From positions 24,450,432-24,514,431 of the forward strand of contig LS997566.1 in the NCBI GenBank assembly GCA_000469685.2: a DNA stretch of 64,000 nt, read 5' to 3'. Shown here in pieces: positions 20,401-28,079 of this stretch (within the stretch, counting starts at the first letter, position 1; each line of letters begins with the position of its first letter). A program made the translations under genes and the position numbers. The notes beneath the pieces are model-generated. The model was not told the origin of the DNA, did no database searches, and saw only the letters and a list, made by a program, of their open reading frames with translations. The stretch comes from Haemonchus contortus (taxonomy: Eukaryota; Nematoda; Chromadorea; Rhabditida; Trichostrongylidae).

Positions 20401-21225
20401 GCGTATCTTTTGTACTTCAGATAACAAGGACCTGATGCAGTTTCATTCATCAGTTTTGAGTGTATTCGGTAAAATTCAAGGTCGTCAACAGTTATCCTGC
20501 TCGTCTTTTCTCACCCTCATTCAAGCTCGGTGAGGTGACCACGTTGTCGCCTAGCGAAAAGAGATCGGATCTCATAGTTAGGGAGGTTTTGATCGTCAAA
20601 GTATAGGCGATAAAATAGGAACTCTACATGTGACACTAAGCCTCTTCATGTACATTGCGTCCAAAGGGTCCGAACAGGTCTGCTTTTCTCGCAGTAAACA
20701 GAATTGGAAGCGCAATGCGGAATATACAGCACCGACAACCTTGGGAATTTGTCCTATTAACTTGGAACTTTCATAAGCGCATGCATTAGCGCAAAACTCC
20801 TATAATTTCCTCTCCAAATATTCAATAGCGTTCGTGAAGAATCATCGTGAGCAAATGTTTAATCCACTTATGTGCTTCAGTTACGCTCCTTCACATCTCT
20901 ATCGAATTCTGATCACCTGCTCGGGGCCATGGTCGCACGACGGGACGTCTTGCATGCAGCCATCCGATTTGATGACTCTGTCGTTCATTTTCCCTCACAT
21001 TGATGGCGATATCAATTGCCTAGTGAGTATTTGTTCAGTTACTAGCTCTGATAATGTGGTTATCAAGTGAAAATGCTGTTACAGACGAAGGAGGATCTGC
21101 TTCTGGAGTACACGGCTCGTCTTCTTGACGTCGAGTTGATATCAGGACTGCGGTTCAGTTTCCCGAATATACCGCACGAGCAGACATTGCGACTAAAAAC
21201 TCACATCAATACGAAGCTGTGGTAG
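1495..21225 (+). CDS. Ectonucleotide pyrophosphatase/phosphodiesterase (ENPP/NPP family), 20 visible exons, 5' end not found
   Basis: ENPP enzymes are extracellular, membrane-anchored hydrolases that cut phosphodiester or pyrophosphate bonds of nucleotides using two zinc ions. I chained exons whose phases agree at every junction: 1495-1685, 2252-2427, 3271-3385, 6244-6328, 11740-11828, 11869-11986, 12040-12104, 13612-13716, 13773-13881, 13945-14049, 14759-14918, 14977-15131, 15249-15357, 16000-16063, 16115-16238, 16294-16449, 19222-19275, 19331-19451, 20881-21022 and 21085-21225 (TAG stop). They give about 795 residues: a transmembrane anchor, the phosphodiesterase domain (SMDGF, RTFPSHY, PDSAGH, VSDHG, SGDHGY) and a C-terminal nuclease-like domain (FDFDYNG). 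There is no somatomedin-B repeat, unlike vertebrate ENPP1-3. The first exon enters in phase 1, so a starting exon lies upstream, perhaps outside the window. The nearest AATAAA downstream that I noticed is at about 22115. The family is certain; exact orthology is not claimed. Confidence 0.93.
3271..3385 (+). CDS. ENPP exon 3: first metal-binding motif
   Basis: The exon sits between a TTTCAG acceptor and a GTGAGC donor. It encodes [18 protein letters not shown], the start of the alkaline-phosphatase-like fold. The Asp of SMDGF is the family's first zinc ligand. The following [15 protein letters not shown] matches the helix that leads to the nucleophile segment in this family. The exon is flanked by an 843 bp intron and a 2858 bp intron that contains an antisense RTE relic. 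Confidence 0.92.
3570..5665 (-). pseudogene. RTE-clade non-LTR retrotransposon reverse transcriptase relic
   Basis: The minus strand carries, in order, broken frames typical of nematode RTE elements: a pre-RT helix (LKERRAAVL, about 5640), [20 protein letters not shown] (about 5330-5260), VMLYKKG (about 5210), [19 protein letters not shown] (about 4480-4420), [20 protein letters not shown] (about 4040-3985) and the C-terminal [19 protein letters not shown] (about 3740-3685). Several frameshifts and stops separate them. The catalytic (F/Y)ADD box is not intact. It lies antisense inside ENPP intron 3. It shows no sign of activity. Confidence 0.82.
6244..6328 (+). CDS. ENPP exon 4: nucleophile Thr segment
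   Basis: This 85 bp exon follows TTTTCTAG and ends at GTAAGT. It encodes [20 protein letters not shown] followed by LYPESHGI. In ENPPs the Thr of the TFP(N/S)H motif forms the phospho-enzyme intermediate and co-ordinates zinc; it is present here. The split Val codon joins exon 5 in phase 1. The next intron is the longest in the gene (5411 bp) and contains the BEL/Pao element. Confidence 0.95.
6660..6797. repeat. Tandem duplication, 2 x 69 bp
   Basis: Two adjacent 69 bp units (6660-6728 and 6729-6797) share 'ATTTTCTTCATGT(A/G)GGTCA' and 'AAGCTGTAGCG' with about ten substitutions and no length change. They lie in ENPP intron 4. No coding role is seen. Confidence 0.85.
7323..7830 (-). repeat. 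BEL/Pao element LTR (3' LTR by minus-strand orientation)
   Basis: This segment of about 508 bp is repeated at 9224-9732 in the same orientation with scattered substitutions and small indels. Similarity starts at TAAAAATATTGTCTAC and stops after ATCGCGGTGA in both copies. The two copies bracket about 1.4 kb of BEL/Pao-like coding debris, so they are read as the long terminal repeats. The ends are not a clean TG...CA as defined here. Confidence 0.78.
7765..8176 (-). pseudogene. BEL/Pao gag zinc-knuckle fragment
   Basis: The minus strand encodes a Cys/His-rich segment: [15 protein letters not shown], then CEMCLERFC, then [13 protein letters not shown]. This spacing is typical of the nucleic-acid-binding gag region of nematode BEL/Pao elements. 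The frame shifts and ends soon after. It lies downstream of the integrase on this strand, the reverse of the normal gag-pol order, and is fused to integrase sequence near 8180. Confidence 0.75.
8190..9085 (-). pseudogene. BEL/Pao integrase fragment
   Basis: On the minus strand the segment begins with pre-integrase sequence and a GRLGN...SPIFI motif, the zinc-binding HGTYHQG and [10 protein letters not shown], then an in-frame stop (about 8580). It continues with SHCVKC, the first catalytic Asp region GLDFFDL (about 8465), [20 protein letters not shown], a frameshift (about 8300) and the second Asp region TCDNAP (about 8275). The third catalytic Glu region is absent because sequence switches to the gag zinc knuckle. 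Non-functional. Confidence 0.82.
9224..9732 (-). repeat. BEL/Pao element LTR (5' LTR by minus-strand orientation)
   Basis: Partner of the LTR at 7323-7830, same orientation and nearly the same length. It shares the 'CATACACTGGCGCAC' block, a GAAGAAAAG-rich purine tract and the final ATCGCGGTGA. The sequence between the two LTRs is only about 1.4 kb, far shorter than a complete BEL/Pao element. Confidence 0.78.
10465..10547. repeat. Tandem duplication, period 44 bp
   Basis: The phrase CATTATTCTTTGTAAAGG and the following TTCAAGAAATTACGAGGA occur twice in a row with only a terminal substitution (GATG versus GACG). This looks like a recent local duplication within ENPP intron 4. Confidence 0.88.
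10781..10829 (+). repeat. Dispersed repeat R1, copy 1
   Basis: The segment GGCGAAATAACAGCA and the following AACAAAAC(G/A)TCA recur in the same orientation at 19091-19139, in another ENPP intron, with about five substitutions over 49 bp. This points to an unnamed interspersed repeat. Confidence 0.65.
11740..12104 (+). CDS. ENPP exons 5-7: substrate-pocket region
   Basis: Exons 11740-11828, 11869-11986 and 12040-12104 are separated by introns of only 40 and 53 bp. They encode [12 protein letters not shown], then [20 protein letters not shown] with PGCAFNVSG, then [20 protein letters not shown]. The (I/L)W...GLKTA..FWPG pattern is diagnostic of ENPP. The acceptor of exon 6 is the least certain. 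11869 keeps phase with a poor GTTAG acceptor, while the stronger CGCAG at 11881 would put the conserved residues out of frame. Confidence 0.85.
12380..12725. repeat. GC-rich foldback element
   Basis: This is an imperfect inverted repeat inside ENPP intron 7. An outer arm (12405-12453, containing AAGTCGTGCGTCCGAGGGTG and GAACTGCGCGGCGA) pairs with 12661-12707. A further copy of the arm sits at 12608-12651, so the right arm is duplicated. An inner pair, GCGCCTATTATTTGGGCCCA (12478) with TGGGGCCCAAATCTGAAGTA (minus strand of about 12552-12571), flanks a loop of about 40 bp. It is much richer in CpG than its surroundings, with a poly-G run at 12395-12403. It could form a long hairpin and looks like a foldback/MITE-type element. 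Confidence 0.8.
13612..14049 (+). CDS. ENPP exons 8-10: second zinc-site motifs
   Basis: Exons 13612-13716, 13773-13881 and 13945-14049 are separated by 56 and 63 bp introns. The first carries [12 protein letters not shown], where Asp and His are zinc ligands. The second carries LVIVSDHG, where Asp and His are ligands of the other zinc. The Gly codon is split across the intron, restoring SDHGMQKM in the third. RFDM at the end of exon 7 joins ILNWLL directly, which fits the conserved R(V/F)DxILxWL helix and supports this splice choice. Confidence 0.93.
14759..15357 (+). CDS. ENPP exons 11-13: end of catalytic domain, with a GC-AG intron
   Basis: Exons 14759-14918, 14977-15131 and 15249-15357 encode [12 protein letters not shown], then [20 protein letters not shown], then [40 protein letters not shown] and [15 protein letters not shown]. 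The His of SGDHGY is the last zinc ligand. The intron at 15132-15248 starts with GC (context G|GCAAGT) rather than GT. Only this donor restores the Asp that the family expects before LLGL. All three phases agree. Confidence 0.92.
16000..16449 (+). CDS. ENPP exons 14-16: linker to nuclease-like domain
   Basis: Exons 16000-16063, 16115-16238 and 16294-16449 encode Cys-rich linker sequence ([16 protein letters not shown]), then [15 protein letters not shown] with SAYCVQNYC, then [16 protein letters not shown] and [20 protein letters not shown]. The spacing of Cys and the SLSADEH stretch fit the entry into the ENPP nuclease-like domain. The donor at 16239 (GTGAGT) with the acceptor at 16293 (TATACAG) gives a 55 bp intron in phase. 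A nearer TTTTCAG would leave an intron of about 24 bp, which is too short. Confidence 0.8.
17094..17162. repeat. Minisatellite, 3 x 23 bp
   Basis: Three consecutive 23 bp units share the core CCCAC(A/G)GGCAGATCC. Units 2 and 3 are almost identical and unit 1 has several substitutions. It lies in the 2.8 kb ENPP intron 16. Confidence 0.88.
18902..19079. repeat. Hairpin/MITE-like inverted repeat
   Basis: A 39 bp arm (18902-18940, AGTCTCAAAGGTTGGCGAGT...) pairs with 19041-19079 at 36 of 39 positions and encloses 100 bp. No coding frame is present. The dispersed repeat R1 begins about ten bases after the right arm, so the hairpin and R1 may be parts of one element. Confidence 0.82.
19091..19139 (+). 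repeat. Dispersed repeat R1, copy 2
   Basis: Second copy of the segment at 10781-10829. It directly follows the hairpin at 18902-19079, while copy 1 has no such hairpin next to it. Confidence 0.62.
19222..19451 (+). CDS. ENPP exons 17-18: nuclease-like domain
   Basis: Exon 19222-19275 follows a long T tract and CAG and encodes [18 protein letters not shown]. After a 55 bp intron, exon 19331-19451 encodes [20 protein letters not shown] and then [19 protein letters not shown]. The FDFDYNG element corresponds to the divalent-cation loop (FDFDYDG) of vertebrate ENPP nuclease-like domains. The acceptor before 19331 lacks a pyrimidine tract, but the split Asp codon fits. Confidence 0.88.
20881..21225 (+). 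CDS. ENPP exons 19-20: C-terminus and stop
   Basis: Exon 20881-21022 encodes [17 protein letters not shown], then [13 protein letters not shown], matching the family's P(S/T)H(Y/L)...(I/L)TSC and SF.LPH...C motifs. Exon 21085-21225 encodes [20 protein letters not shown] and ends [10 protein letters not shown] before TAG at 21223. The '[13 protein letters not shown]' segment is the usual end of the ENPP nuclease-like domain, so the 3' end of the gene is complete. Confidence 0.92.
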
Positions 21226-21577
21226 TGAAAAGTTGGTCATAGAGGCTTAACTCTCCGAACTTCACCTTTTCGTATTGAGTAAACTTCTCTGTTCGTCATT
21301 TATTTCTTCGAGTTGAAGAAAAATCTGCTGACGACAACACATCTGACTACTCGGGTAACTCTCAGTAAGCTTTCTCCATATAAGATGAGGAAGTCATTCC
21401 TTAATGTTCACAACATTTTATCCGTTTTGTCTACCGCTCTTCTATACTTTGTCTGACTATGACAAATTTTTTAATGTCTAAAGATGGGAGTACTAGGTCA
21501 TGGTGCGACTTTTCCGGAAGCTGAGTCCCCCCATGGGGAGGCTGCACCTTGACGTGATGCTATACATCCAGTGCCGA

Positions 21578-21892
21578 GCATAATTCTTCAAGAACGGTGG
21601 GCACGATAGTTTGTGCTGTTCACACACAAGTAATTGTGCAATTTACTAGCAAAGAAGCTGACGTTTGGATGCAGAAGAGCCGTAGTTGCTCTCGTAGTGT
21701 TCCCGACCAACGTTGGTCTGATTTCAAATGAAGGCGTCGACGAGGCGATGAATGAAGGGCAAGAAAAAAAATGCGGGAATCACAAAAAAGATTACCGCAT
21801 GTAGTTTGATGGGTACGATATGAGCAGAAAGCTCAACTCCACTACCACTTTTTGGTCACGCTAAGAACGTGCCCACCGTCTTGAATTATATG
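21578..21892. repeat. Short inverted repeat flanking about 270 bp
   Basis: ATAATTCTTCAAGAACGGTG plus GGCACG near 21581 is mirrored by CGTGCCCACCGTCTTGAATT at 21870-21889, with a 3-base length difference in the arm. No frame is open between them. It is a candidate short non-autonomous DNA element just downstream of the ENPP stop codon. It may instead be chance or part of the 3' UTR. Confidence 0.45.
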
Positions 21893-22386
21893 CATTGGCA
21901 GATGCCTGAGCTGATTTGGAGATGTTTTCTTTGAGCGTTTTTGATGATTGTTAGATCTGTTTCTTCTTTTCACATCATATACATACCTTCTTCACTTACG
22001 TTTACTACGTTGTGGAACAATGATTTCATTTTGCAAGAGTTCAGCAATTGTTAATTAATTTTTAGAGTCCCAGATATTATAAGAGAGCCTCTGAGAAAAG
22101 CAACACTCGCTCCAAATAAATATTAATTTACTTCAAATCGCCTGACTGAAGCAAGACGTGATGATAGAACTACGACAGTACAACGGTGATATAAAGTTCA
22201 TCAATGCCCTGCTTTGCGTATTTGTATTGAGCAAATTAGGATTCAAGTCGACTTGGATCTATCGGCTCGTCTTGACGCAGGAGTGTTGTGTTTATTTGAA
22301 CAAGAGTAAAGAAGAATTTCACCATAGACGCTTTGTCATAGTTGCATGGCACGATTTCGCAACTGCTTCACATTTACACATATGTA

Positions 22387-22894
22387 CAGTAGCGCTCAAA
22401 AGTATTCGGCGAAATGCTTCTTCACTCGCACTTTCCAGTCATAACTCCTTTCCTACTGGATCTAATCAAGCGAAATTTCAATATGTGTAGCATTGGTGTA
22501 GTGTGAATATTTACCACTATTAACCTGCAATCTGATCATGTTCCAGATATACAAAAGGGCTTAAACAAAAAAATAACTGGGAATACGAACGATGGTCCTT
22601 CTAGAAGTTCTTTCCTTTTTGCCATGTCTCAAGTGTATGAGCACTAATGTCGAACCCAGAAGAGAAGAAAAACGTACGTAAGGTCGGAATAACTGCAGAC
22701 CTCACAAACTTGCTATCCGCACTGTCTACAAACGCCTCCCCATTAGTATGTGGATATGGCTGTTTTGCAGTCAAATAGTGTTGGACAGTGTAAAATATGC
22801 TTCAGCTAAACATATCAAAATTTCATGTGGTTTGCTTCACTGGGAAAAAAGTTACGGCAAGTTGAAGTTGGCCGAATACTTTTGAGCGCTACTG
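22387..22894. mobile_element. Tc1/mariner-type MITE, copy 1
   Basis: The 508 bp element begins CAGTAGCGCTCAAAAGTATT and ends with the inverted match AATACTTTTGAGCGCTACTG. It is flanked by TA on both sides, the target-site signature of Tc1/mariner insertions. Two related 514 bp copies lie at 43563-44076 and 59300-59813. No transposase frame is intact, so it is non-autonomous. Confidence 0.85.
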
Positions 22895-22924
22895 TATGTA
22901 TGCAACTTCATCTAACTTTGAGAT

Positions 22925-23990
22925 ACCTAGTATGCCCAGTTAAACGTTGAAACTGATCAGAAGGTAATCAAGAATCTTCGGATGTAAGTGCTGCGCCATT
23001 CTCATCGGATAGGGTCGATAGACCAGGGCTGGTTTTGGTTTGTTGCCTAATGTAGCGAAAAAGTTGTTTAATACTTGATTTTGATTAACGGTGTTTCTCA
23101 CGGTTGCTTGCCCATTTCGTGATGTTTTGATATAGATCTGAACTATTTCTGTATAGGCTGTCACTGACAGGATGGGAAAAGGAGCGTAATATGAACAGGA
23201 TGTGTTAACTGATAGACTCGAAGAACTTTTAAGGGGACAAACTCAGGGAATGCAGCACATAGTTTATTACGGAAAGTTTTGTGGGCATCACTTGCGCTGG
23301 TAAAATCGTTGAAAACATCAAACCAATCAATGCGATGAAGATGAGAATTCAAAGCACGGTAATCTACGTTCACAAAGTTTGGCAGAGGAAGAGGCTGTCT
23401 CTGCTTACAACTGGTTCTGTGCACATGAATTTCAAAGTAGACCATGCCATGATCACAGGGGGCGAACGAAGGTAATACTTTAACAGCTGAGATAATTTGT
23501 GTAGATGAAAGTATTCGGGTTGGTTCCGTCACATACTGCTCAAAGCTGCAATTAGCGAAAAGTTGTTGAAACATTTTAGCAGCATGGTTCAAGGGCTTGG
23601 CAGTACCCCATTCAATGCTGGGGTTGAGATTACCCATAAGGATCGCATGATTACGTACGGAACTCAGATCAGTGACCAGGTCTATCAATGCGGCGTCATC
23701 GTCTGTTGTTGCATTTGGTGGGTCATAAACACTGATAATCCTGACGGCAGATGCCACATTTTGTATCAGAATATCGCAACAGACAAGGACCAGGATGAGG
23801 CTTTCTTTTGATTTCAGTTGAATGCATTCTAAAGAAGAACTTACTATACAGCACATACCCCACCTTTTTTCCCTTATTGATCTTGTCGAAACACAACGTA
23901 CAGGAAGTCCACTACCAACTCTGAGTTTAGTACGTTTAAGGTCAGCCAAGTTTCAGTTATTATGAGGATATCAGGCTACATATTCAATAA
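22925..23990 (-). pseudogene. CR1-like LINE 'A' endonuclease region (P1 left)
   Basis: On the minus strand the start reads PDILIITESWL (about 23975), the usual opening of an APE-type LINE endonuclease. It is followed after a frameshift by VASAVRIISVY.PPNAT (about 23740), HAILMGNLNPSIEW (about 23650) and CDHGMVYFEI (about 23430). The Asp of the canonical GDFN motif is replaced (GNLN), so catalysis is doubtful. Reverse-transcriptase sequence does not follow. The copy decays near 22930, close to the MITE. Confidence 0.75.
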
Positions 23991-24179
23991 AAAGAAATAT
24001 AACTGAATTAATTTCTTGGTAATGCTTCGGGCATTGAGGAGGTAGCATTACTTACGACAATTTGGGGAACGACCACACAAGTTTATGTGTTCATTTATTT
24101 ATTTCAATTATCTATTGTCACAGTTGACAAAAAGGTGAGAAACCAGTGTAGCGTCAAGTTAACGATAGTATAGCATATA

Positions 24180-24735
24180 TAGTACACTTCTAATATAAAT
24201 AAAATGGATAGATAGATAAAATGGATAATACTGTGTTACAAAACACAATGAAGCACGGGATGGGGTGGGAAAGCGGGGAGGTGGGGCGGGAGAGGGAGAG
24301 AGTCAACGGATCGCCAGAAAAGAGCAGTGCCCGGACAAAACACTGCAAGCAGCTAGGAGGAATCGCGGCTCCTGTTACCAGCTTAGTAGGTCCGCCAACC
24401 TCTCCCAGAGCTCAGAAGAAGATTTTACAGGTTGAAAATTAACGCTGACTTACTGGGCCAAAAGGGGAGGGAGGAATACTGAAGTGGAACAATAATGCAG
24501 TCAGCCATTAAGGTTATACATTCCACAAACGATTGGCTAAATCAGATCACAAGGATCACATCTACAAGGAGAAAGGAAAATGGAAGCAGAAAGCAAGAAA
24601 AAACAGAAAACAAAAGAAAGCAGAAAAGGCAGAAAGAATAAAAAAAGCAGGAAAGTTCAACCTTCAGATACTTCTTTGCAGTGTAGCATCCCTGAAGTTG
24701 CATGTTGCTCTTTGAGATGACGTCCAAGCTGAATC
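24180..24735 (-). other. LINE 'A' 3' UTR-like segment with GATA microsatellite
   Basis: Between the RT C-terminal relic and the endonuclease relic lies a low-complexity stretch. It has a purine-rich tract (24560-24650, pyrimidine-rich on the minus strand), a poly-G-prone site near 24470 and GGATAGATAGATAAAATGGA at about 24204. Read on the minus strand this ends in TATC-type repeats, a common way for CR1-like LINEs to end. Mirror copies lie near 37.78-38.31 kb and 39.38-39.89 kb. Confidence 0.45.
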
Positions 24736-25020
24736 TAAAACAAATGTGATCGTCTCCATCTGAAAAATTCAGAATTAAGACATACCATAATGGCACATTC
24801 AAACAGGGAAAGTGCCTTCATATGCCCGACTACTAGGGTTTTCCGGGCGAACACGATAGGGGTGGCCCTTTGAAGCCCTGCAGAAGGCGATATTTCAAAT
24901 ATGTCATTCAAATCTAAATCGATTTCATCAGTTATCAGCTTGCACATCAGACCAAAAGCGATTACTGTTCATCGAAATTCAAGTGCCACACCTCCGAGTC
25001 TCTGAAGCCGTTCACTATAC
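24735..25020 (-). pseudogene. CR1-like LINE 'A' C-terminal RT-domain fragment
   Basis: The minus strand encodes LITDEIDLDLNDIFEISPSA followed by FARKTLVVGHMKALSLFECA. This resembles the segment after the RT domain of CR1-like ORF2 proteins (the 'MYK...D.....F.ISPS...RG' region). It directly follows an ORF1 C-terminus, so the whole endonuclease and RT core is missing from this copy: an internally deleted LINE. Confidence 0.55.
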
Positions 25021-25039
25021 GAAAGGGAGGTGGTTCCTT

Positions 25040-25725
25040 TACGAATGAAGCAGCGGTTTCCCTGCCGTTTATTAGAGAATGCGCTGACGTGCTTTAGTTC
25101 GCCTCTATAGACTACCCATTCTCGTTTGTCCTTTCCACGACCACGATCCTTGGCCTGTTGCCTCAGATAGTAATCCTTTTTTCCTGTGTCATACTCCGCC
25201 TTACCAAACTGCTTTTGAAATTACTCGAAGAATACAAATTCGTAGCATTTCTACTTCGACCTTCGACAATCCGCCGCTATCTCCCTAGGCGATAGACCTC
25301 AACTGGTCGACACTCCACATTAGAACTGTACAACACGTCACGCAGCTTTGCTACCAAATCAGTTTGGCGCTCTGAAGGTCGCATTTAACGAGAGGCCTTC
25401 TCTAGACCACTTATTACCAAGTTGTGGGAGCGCTTATCCTCATCAATCGCGTACAACATTTCTTTAGGAATTTTCCCGGATAGGGCTAATAACATTCTTT
25501 CGATGATCGGATCAGAATTTCTTATGGCCCTCATAAGCTCACTCACGCCCAGCTTGCAGCAATCCTGTTACGTGGGGAGAGGGCCGCTTTCACTGTTCAT
25601 ACTCGAACTACCGGGGTAATCTTCAGGATTAGTGGCAGTGTCCTTTGTTTTTCGTACTCGATCGCGTCTGGGAGGCATGACAAAAACGCTCCTTTTTCTG
25701 TCCAATAATGGCAACGCCGATGACT
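25040..25725 (-). pseudogene. CR1-like LINE 'A' ORF1 remnant
   Basis: The minus strand opens MPPRRDRVRKTKDTATNPED (about 25677), continues to ELMRAIRNSDAIIERMLLAL and SHNLVISGLEKASR, a stop, then ECRPVEVYRLGR. A frame change leads to a C-terminus like GKREWVVYRGELKH. The 'ISGLEK...ECRPVEVYRLG' pattern is typical of ORF1 proteins of nematode CR1-like LINEs. It has several stops and frameshifts. Confidence 0.65.
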
Positions 25726-26279
25726 ACCAACAAAGAGAGAAGATCAGAAGTGATCTGTTCAGTCAATATCGGTAACGTGAATCACCATCCAACAGGAAAC
25801 GAATACGTGAGTAATTGAACCACTGCGCTAAATCGCTACGGCCAAGAAAACTCGCAAGATACAGCGAAACCGACTCGCAAGAGAGGCTTGTAAAGAATAG
25901 AAAAAAATTACGGGAAAAGAACGAACTAAAGCAAGCAGAAAAAGATAGAGACAAAGGTACAGAGAAAATGGTAGCGCCGCCGCACGCATGACTTCACGAT
26001 ATGAGATTCCTGATTTTTACCTTGCCTGTTTTCCTCTTCTTCTTGCATTCATTCATCCATCGTTCTCGCTACAGTTGCTATTTCTGATGACAAAGTCGTT
26101 TGCTTAACTGGAGGCAAAGGTGCCATCATGATGGCTGCAAGAGTAGCTGTTTCCTCGCTTCGAGATTTCACGACAGTCCCCTGCTCTCCACGACTCGTTT
26201 TTCTTCTGCGATCGAGTATTTGGAGAGGCGAGCAAAAACTCTTGAACTGTGTTGTTCATTATGAGTTCGAGGTGGACAG

Positions 26280-27190
26280 CTCTATGTAGTCGCCATACAT
26301 GTTATGAGGCATATCCAGACCTTGTTAGTGGCGGAGTAGACGCTGCGGTAACTTAACGGACCGAGATAATCGATACCCACGTTTTAAAATGGTCTAGATC
26401 TTGACCTGCGTTGCTTCGGTAAGGTGGACATCTCAGGATAACGGTAGGCATGGCCGTTGGCCTTTCTACAGACAACACATGCGCGTAGCGTCTTTGTAAC
26501 TAAACTACGAATTGATGGGATAAAATAATTTTTGCGCAATGTGGAAACGGTGGAGTATAGTCCTGCGTGGAGCTGTTGAAGATGATGGTGCCAGATAATG
26601 ATTTCGGTAAGTCTGTGCGACGGCAAAAGAAGCACAGGAGCTGCTGAATAGAGACCTACACGAACAGGACACCGAATGAGGCCGTTGGGATCTTTTTGAG
26701 CGTGGAAACGCGATAACGGCAAACGTTGTAAAGTGTTCTCGTGCTCGCGGTAGTGAGCAAGGATCAGAACTTCCTCTGCAACAATCCTGTCGGAGTAGGT
26801 GAATGGGCCTTTTGAGCTGATTTTTGCTAGCTGCGGCAAAGATCTTTCCACGCATTCCTTTATTGTTGTAGAAAGTTGGGAAAAGATCTTAAGATGCAGA
26901 AAGCGAAGTATATAAGCCACTATGGTAAGCAACTTATTAAATTTGTTAGTATATGAGAATGGTAGTATTGAAGTAAAGGTGCAACTTAGCACAGTATTCG
27001 CAGTTCGATATTCGAATTCGCTCTCGTTGTCGCCTTGCGGCGGCAATGTGAAATCTAGGTGCGCGTTGGGCCATTCAGACGGATTTTGGATTAAGAACGG
27101 CCCTGTCCACCAGATATGATGTTTGGCGTCTTTCGTGGAAAGGCCACGAAGTGCACAATCTGCGGGGTTGTCTTTAAAGCAGATTTATTG
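26280..27190 (-). pseudogene. BEL/Pao pol: RNase H end plus first half of integrase (P1 left)
   Basis: The minus strand runs DNPADCALRGLS (about 27175), KHHIWWTGP, SEWPNA, then the integrase zinc region LHAGLYSTVSTLRKNYFIPS with CVVC, then after a stop GIDYLGPL (first catalytic Asp, about 26365). It breaks off soon after. These are hallmarks of BEL/Pao elements. The missing second half of the integrase starts within a few bases of 27190 on the opposite strand, so the gene is split by an inversion. Confidence 0.85.
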
Positions 27191-27194
27191 CACG

Positions 27195-28061
27195 TTGAGG
27201 TACACCAGATCTCATTTACAGCGACAATGCCACTACTTTTTGCGCAGCAGACGATGCTATAACTAATGTCATATATGCACCGGGCTTATGGCTTCCCATT
27301 GCAGAATTTAGCGCGAAGCATAAAATTACTTGGAGATTCATCACTCCACTGTCCACTTGAAAAAAGGTGGATTCTATGAACGTATGGTCCACTTATGCAA
27401 ATCCGCGTTTTAAAAGTCTGTCGGGCGCGCAGTACTAACGCTCGAGGAGCTACAAACTGTTATAGTAGAAGTCGAAGCTGTTATTAACTCCCGTCCTATA
27501 ACACCCTTTCGGGAAAACGATATCTCTATTAGCGCATTGAGACCTATAGACTTCATTTCACCGGAAATTGAACTCCGAATCCCGCAGTCTAACGGTTTAC
27601 CATGCGAAATTGCAACATCCGCGCACAAGTTGTCACAATGGTATAAGGAAACGCTCAAACAGCTAGACAAATTCTGGGAACTATGGCATACGGATCACCT
27701 TACAGCCTTAAGAGAGCGCCATCAGCTTCGCATGAAGCAGCCTAAATATACTGCGGCGCCTCCGCAAGCCAATGACGTAGGCATCGTCGCTGACGATAAG
27801 TTACCGAGAAGTCATTGGCCGCTTGATCTTATTACAAAGATTAATCCAGGTGCAGACAATAGATCTCGTTCTGCAGAAGCGCGCATGACAAATGGTGAAG
27901 TACTAACACGCTCATTAGCCCACCTATATCCGCTCGAAATCCGCGCAAATAACGCGCAAGACTTAAACTCTACACAAACCCGCAGCGGCACAATAAAGTC
28001 GTTGCCGCAAAGAATGCAACCAAAAAGGGCGGCAAAAACTTTTCATAAGTTCATTCACTAA
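27195..28061 (+). pseudogene. BEL/Pao integrase second half and C-terminal domain (P1 left)
   Basis: The plus strand encodes GTPDLIYSDNATTF (second catalytic Asp, about 27220), a frameshifted GGFYERM (third acidic residue, about 27380), VGRAVLTLEELQTVIVEVEA, VINSRPITPF, LRPIDFISPE and then the C-terminal DUF5641-type region: FWELWHTDHLTALRERHQ, LPRSHWPLDLI, EVLTRSLAHLYPLEI. The last 174 codons are open. Stops and a frameshift upstream make it a relic. Confidence 0.88.
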
Positions 28062-28079
28062 CACTACTCACAATGAAGT

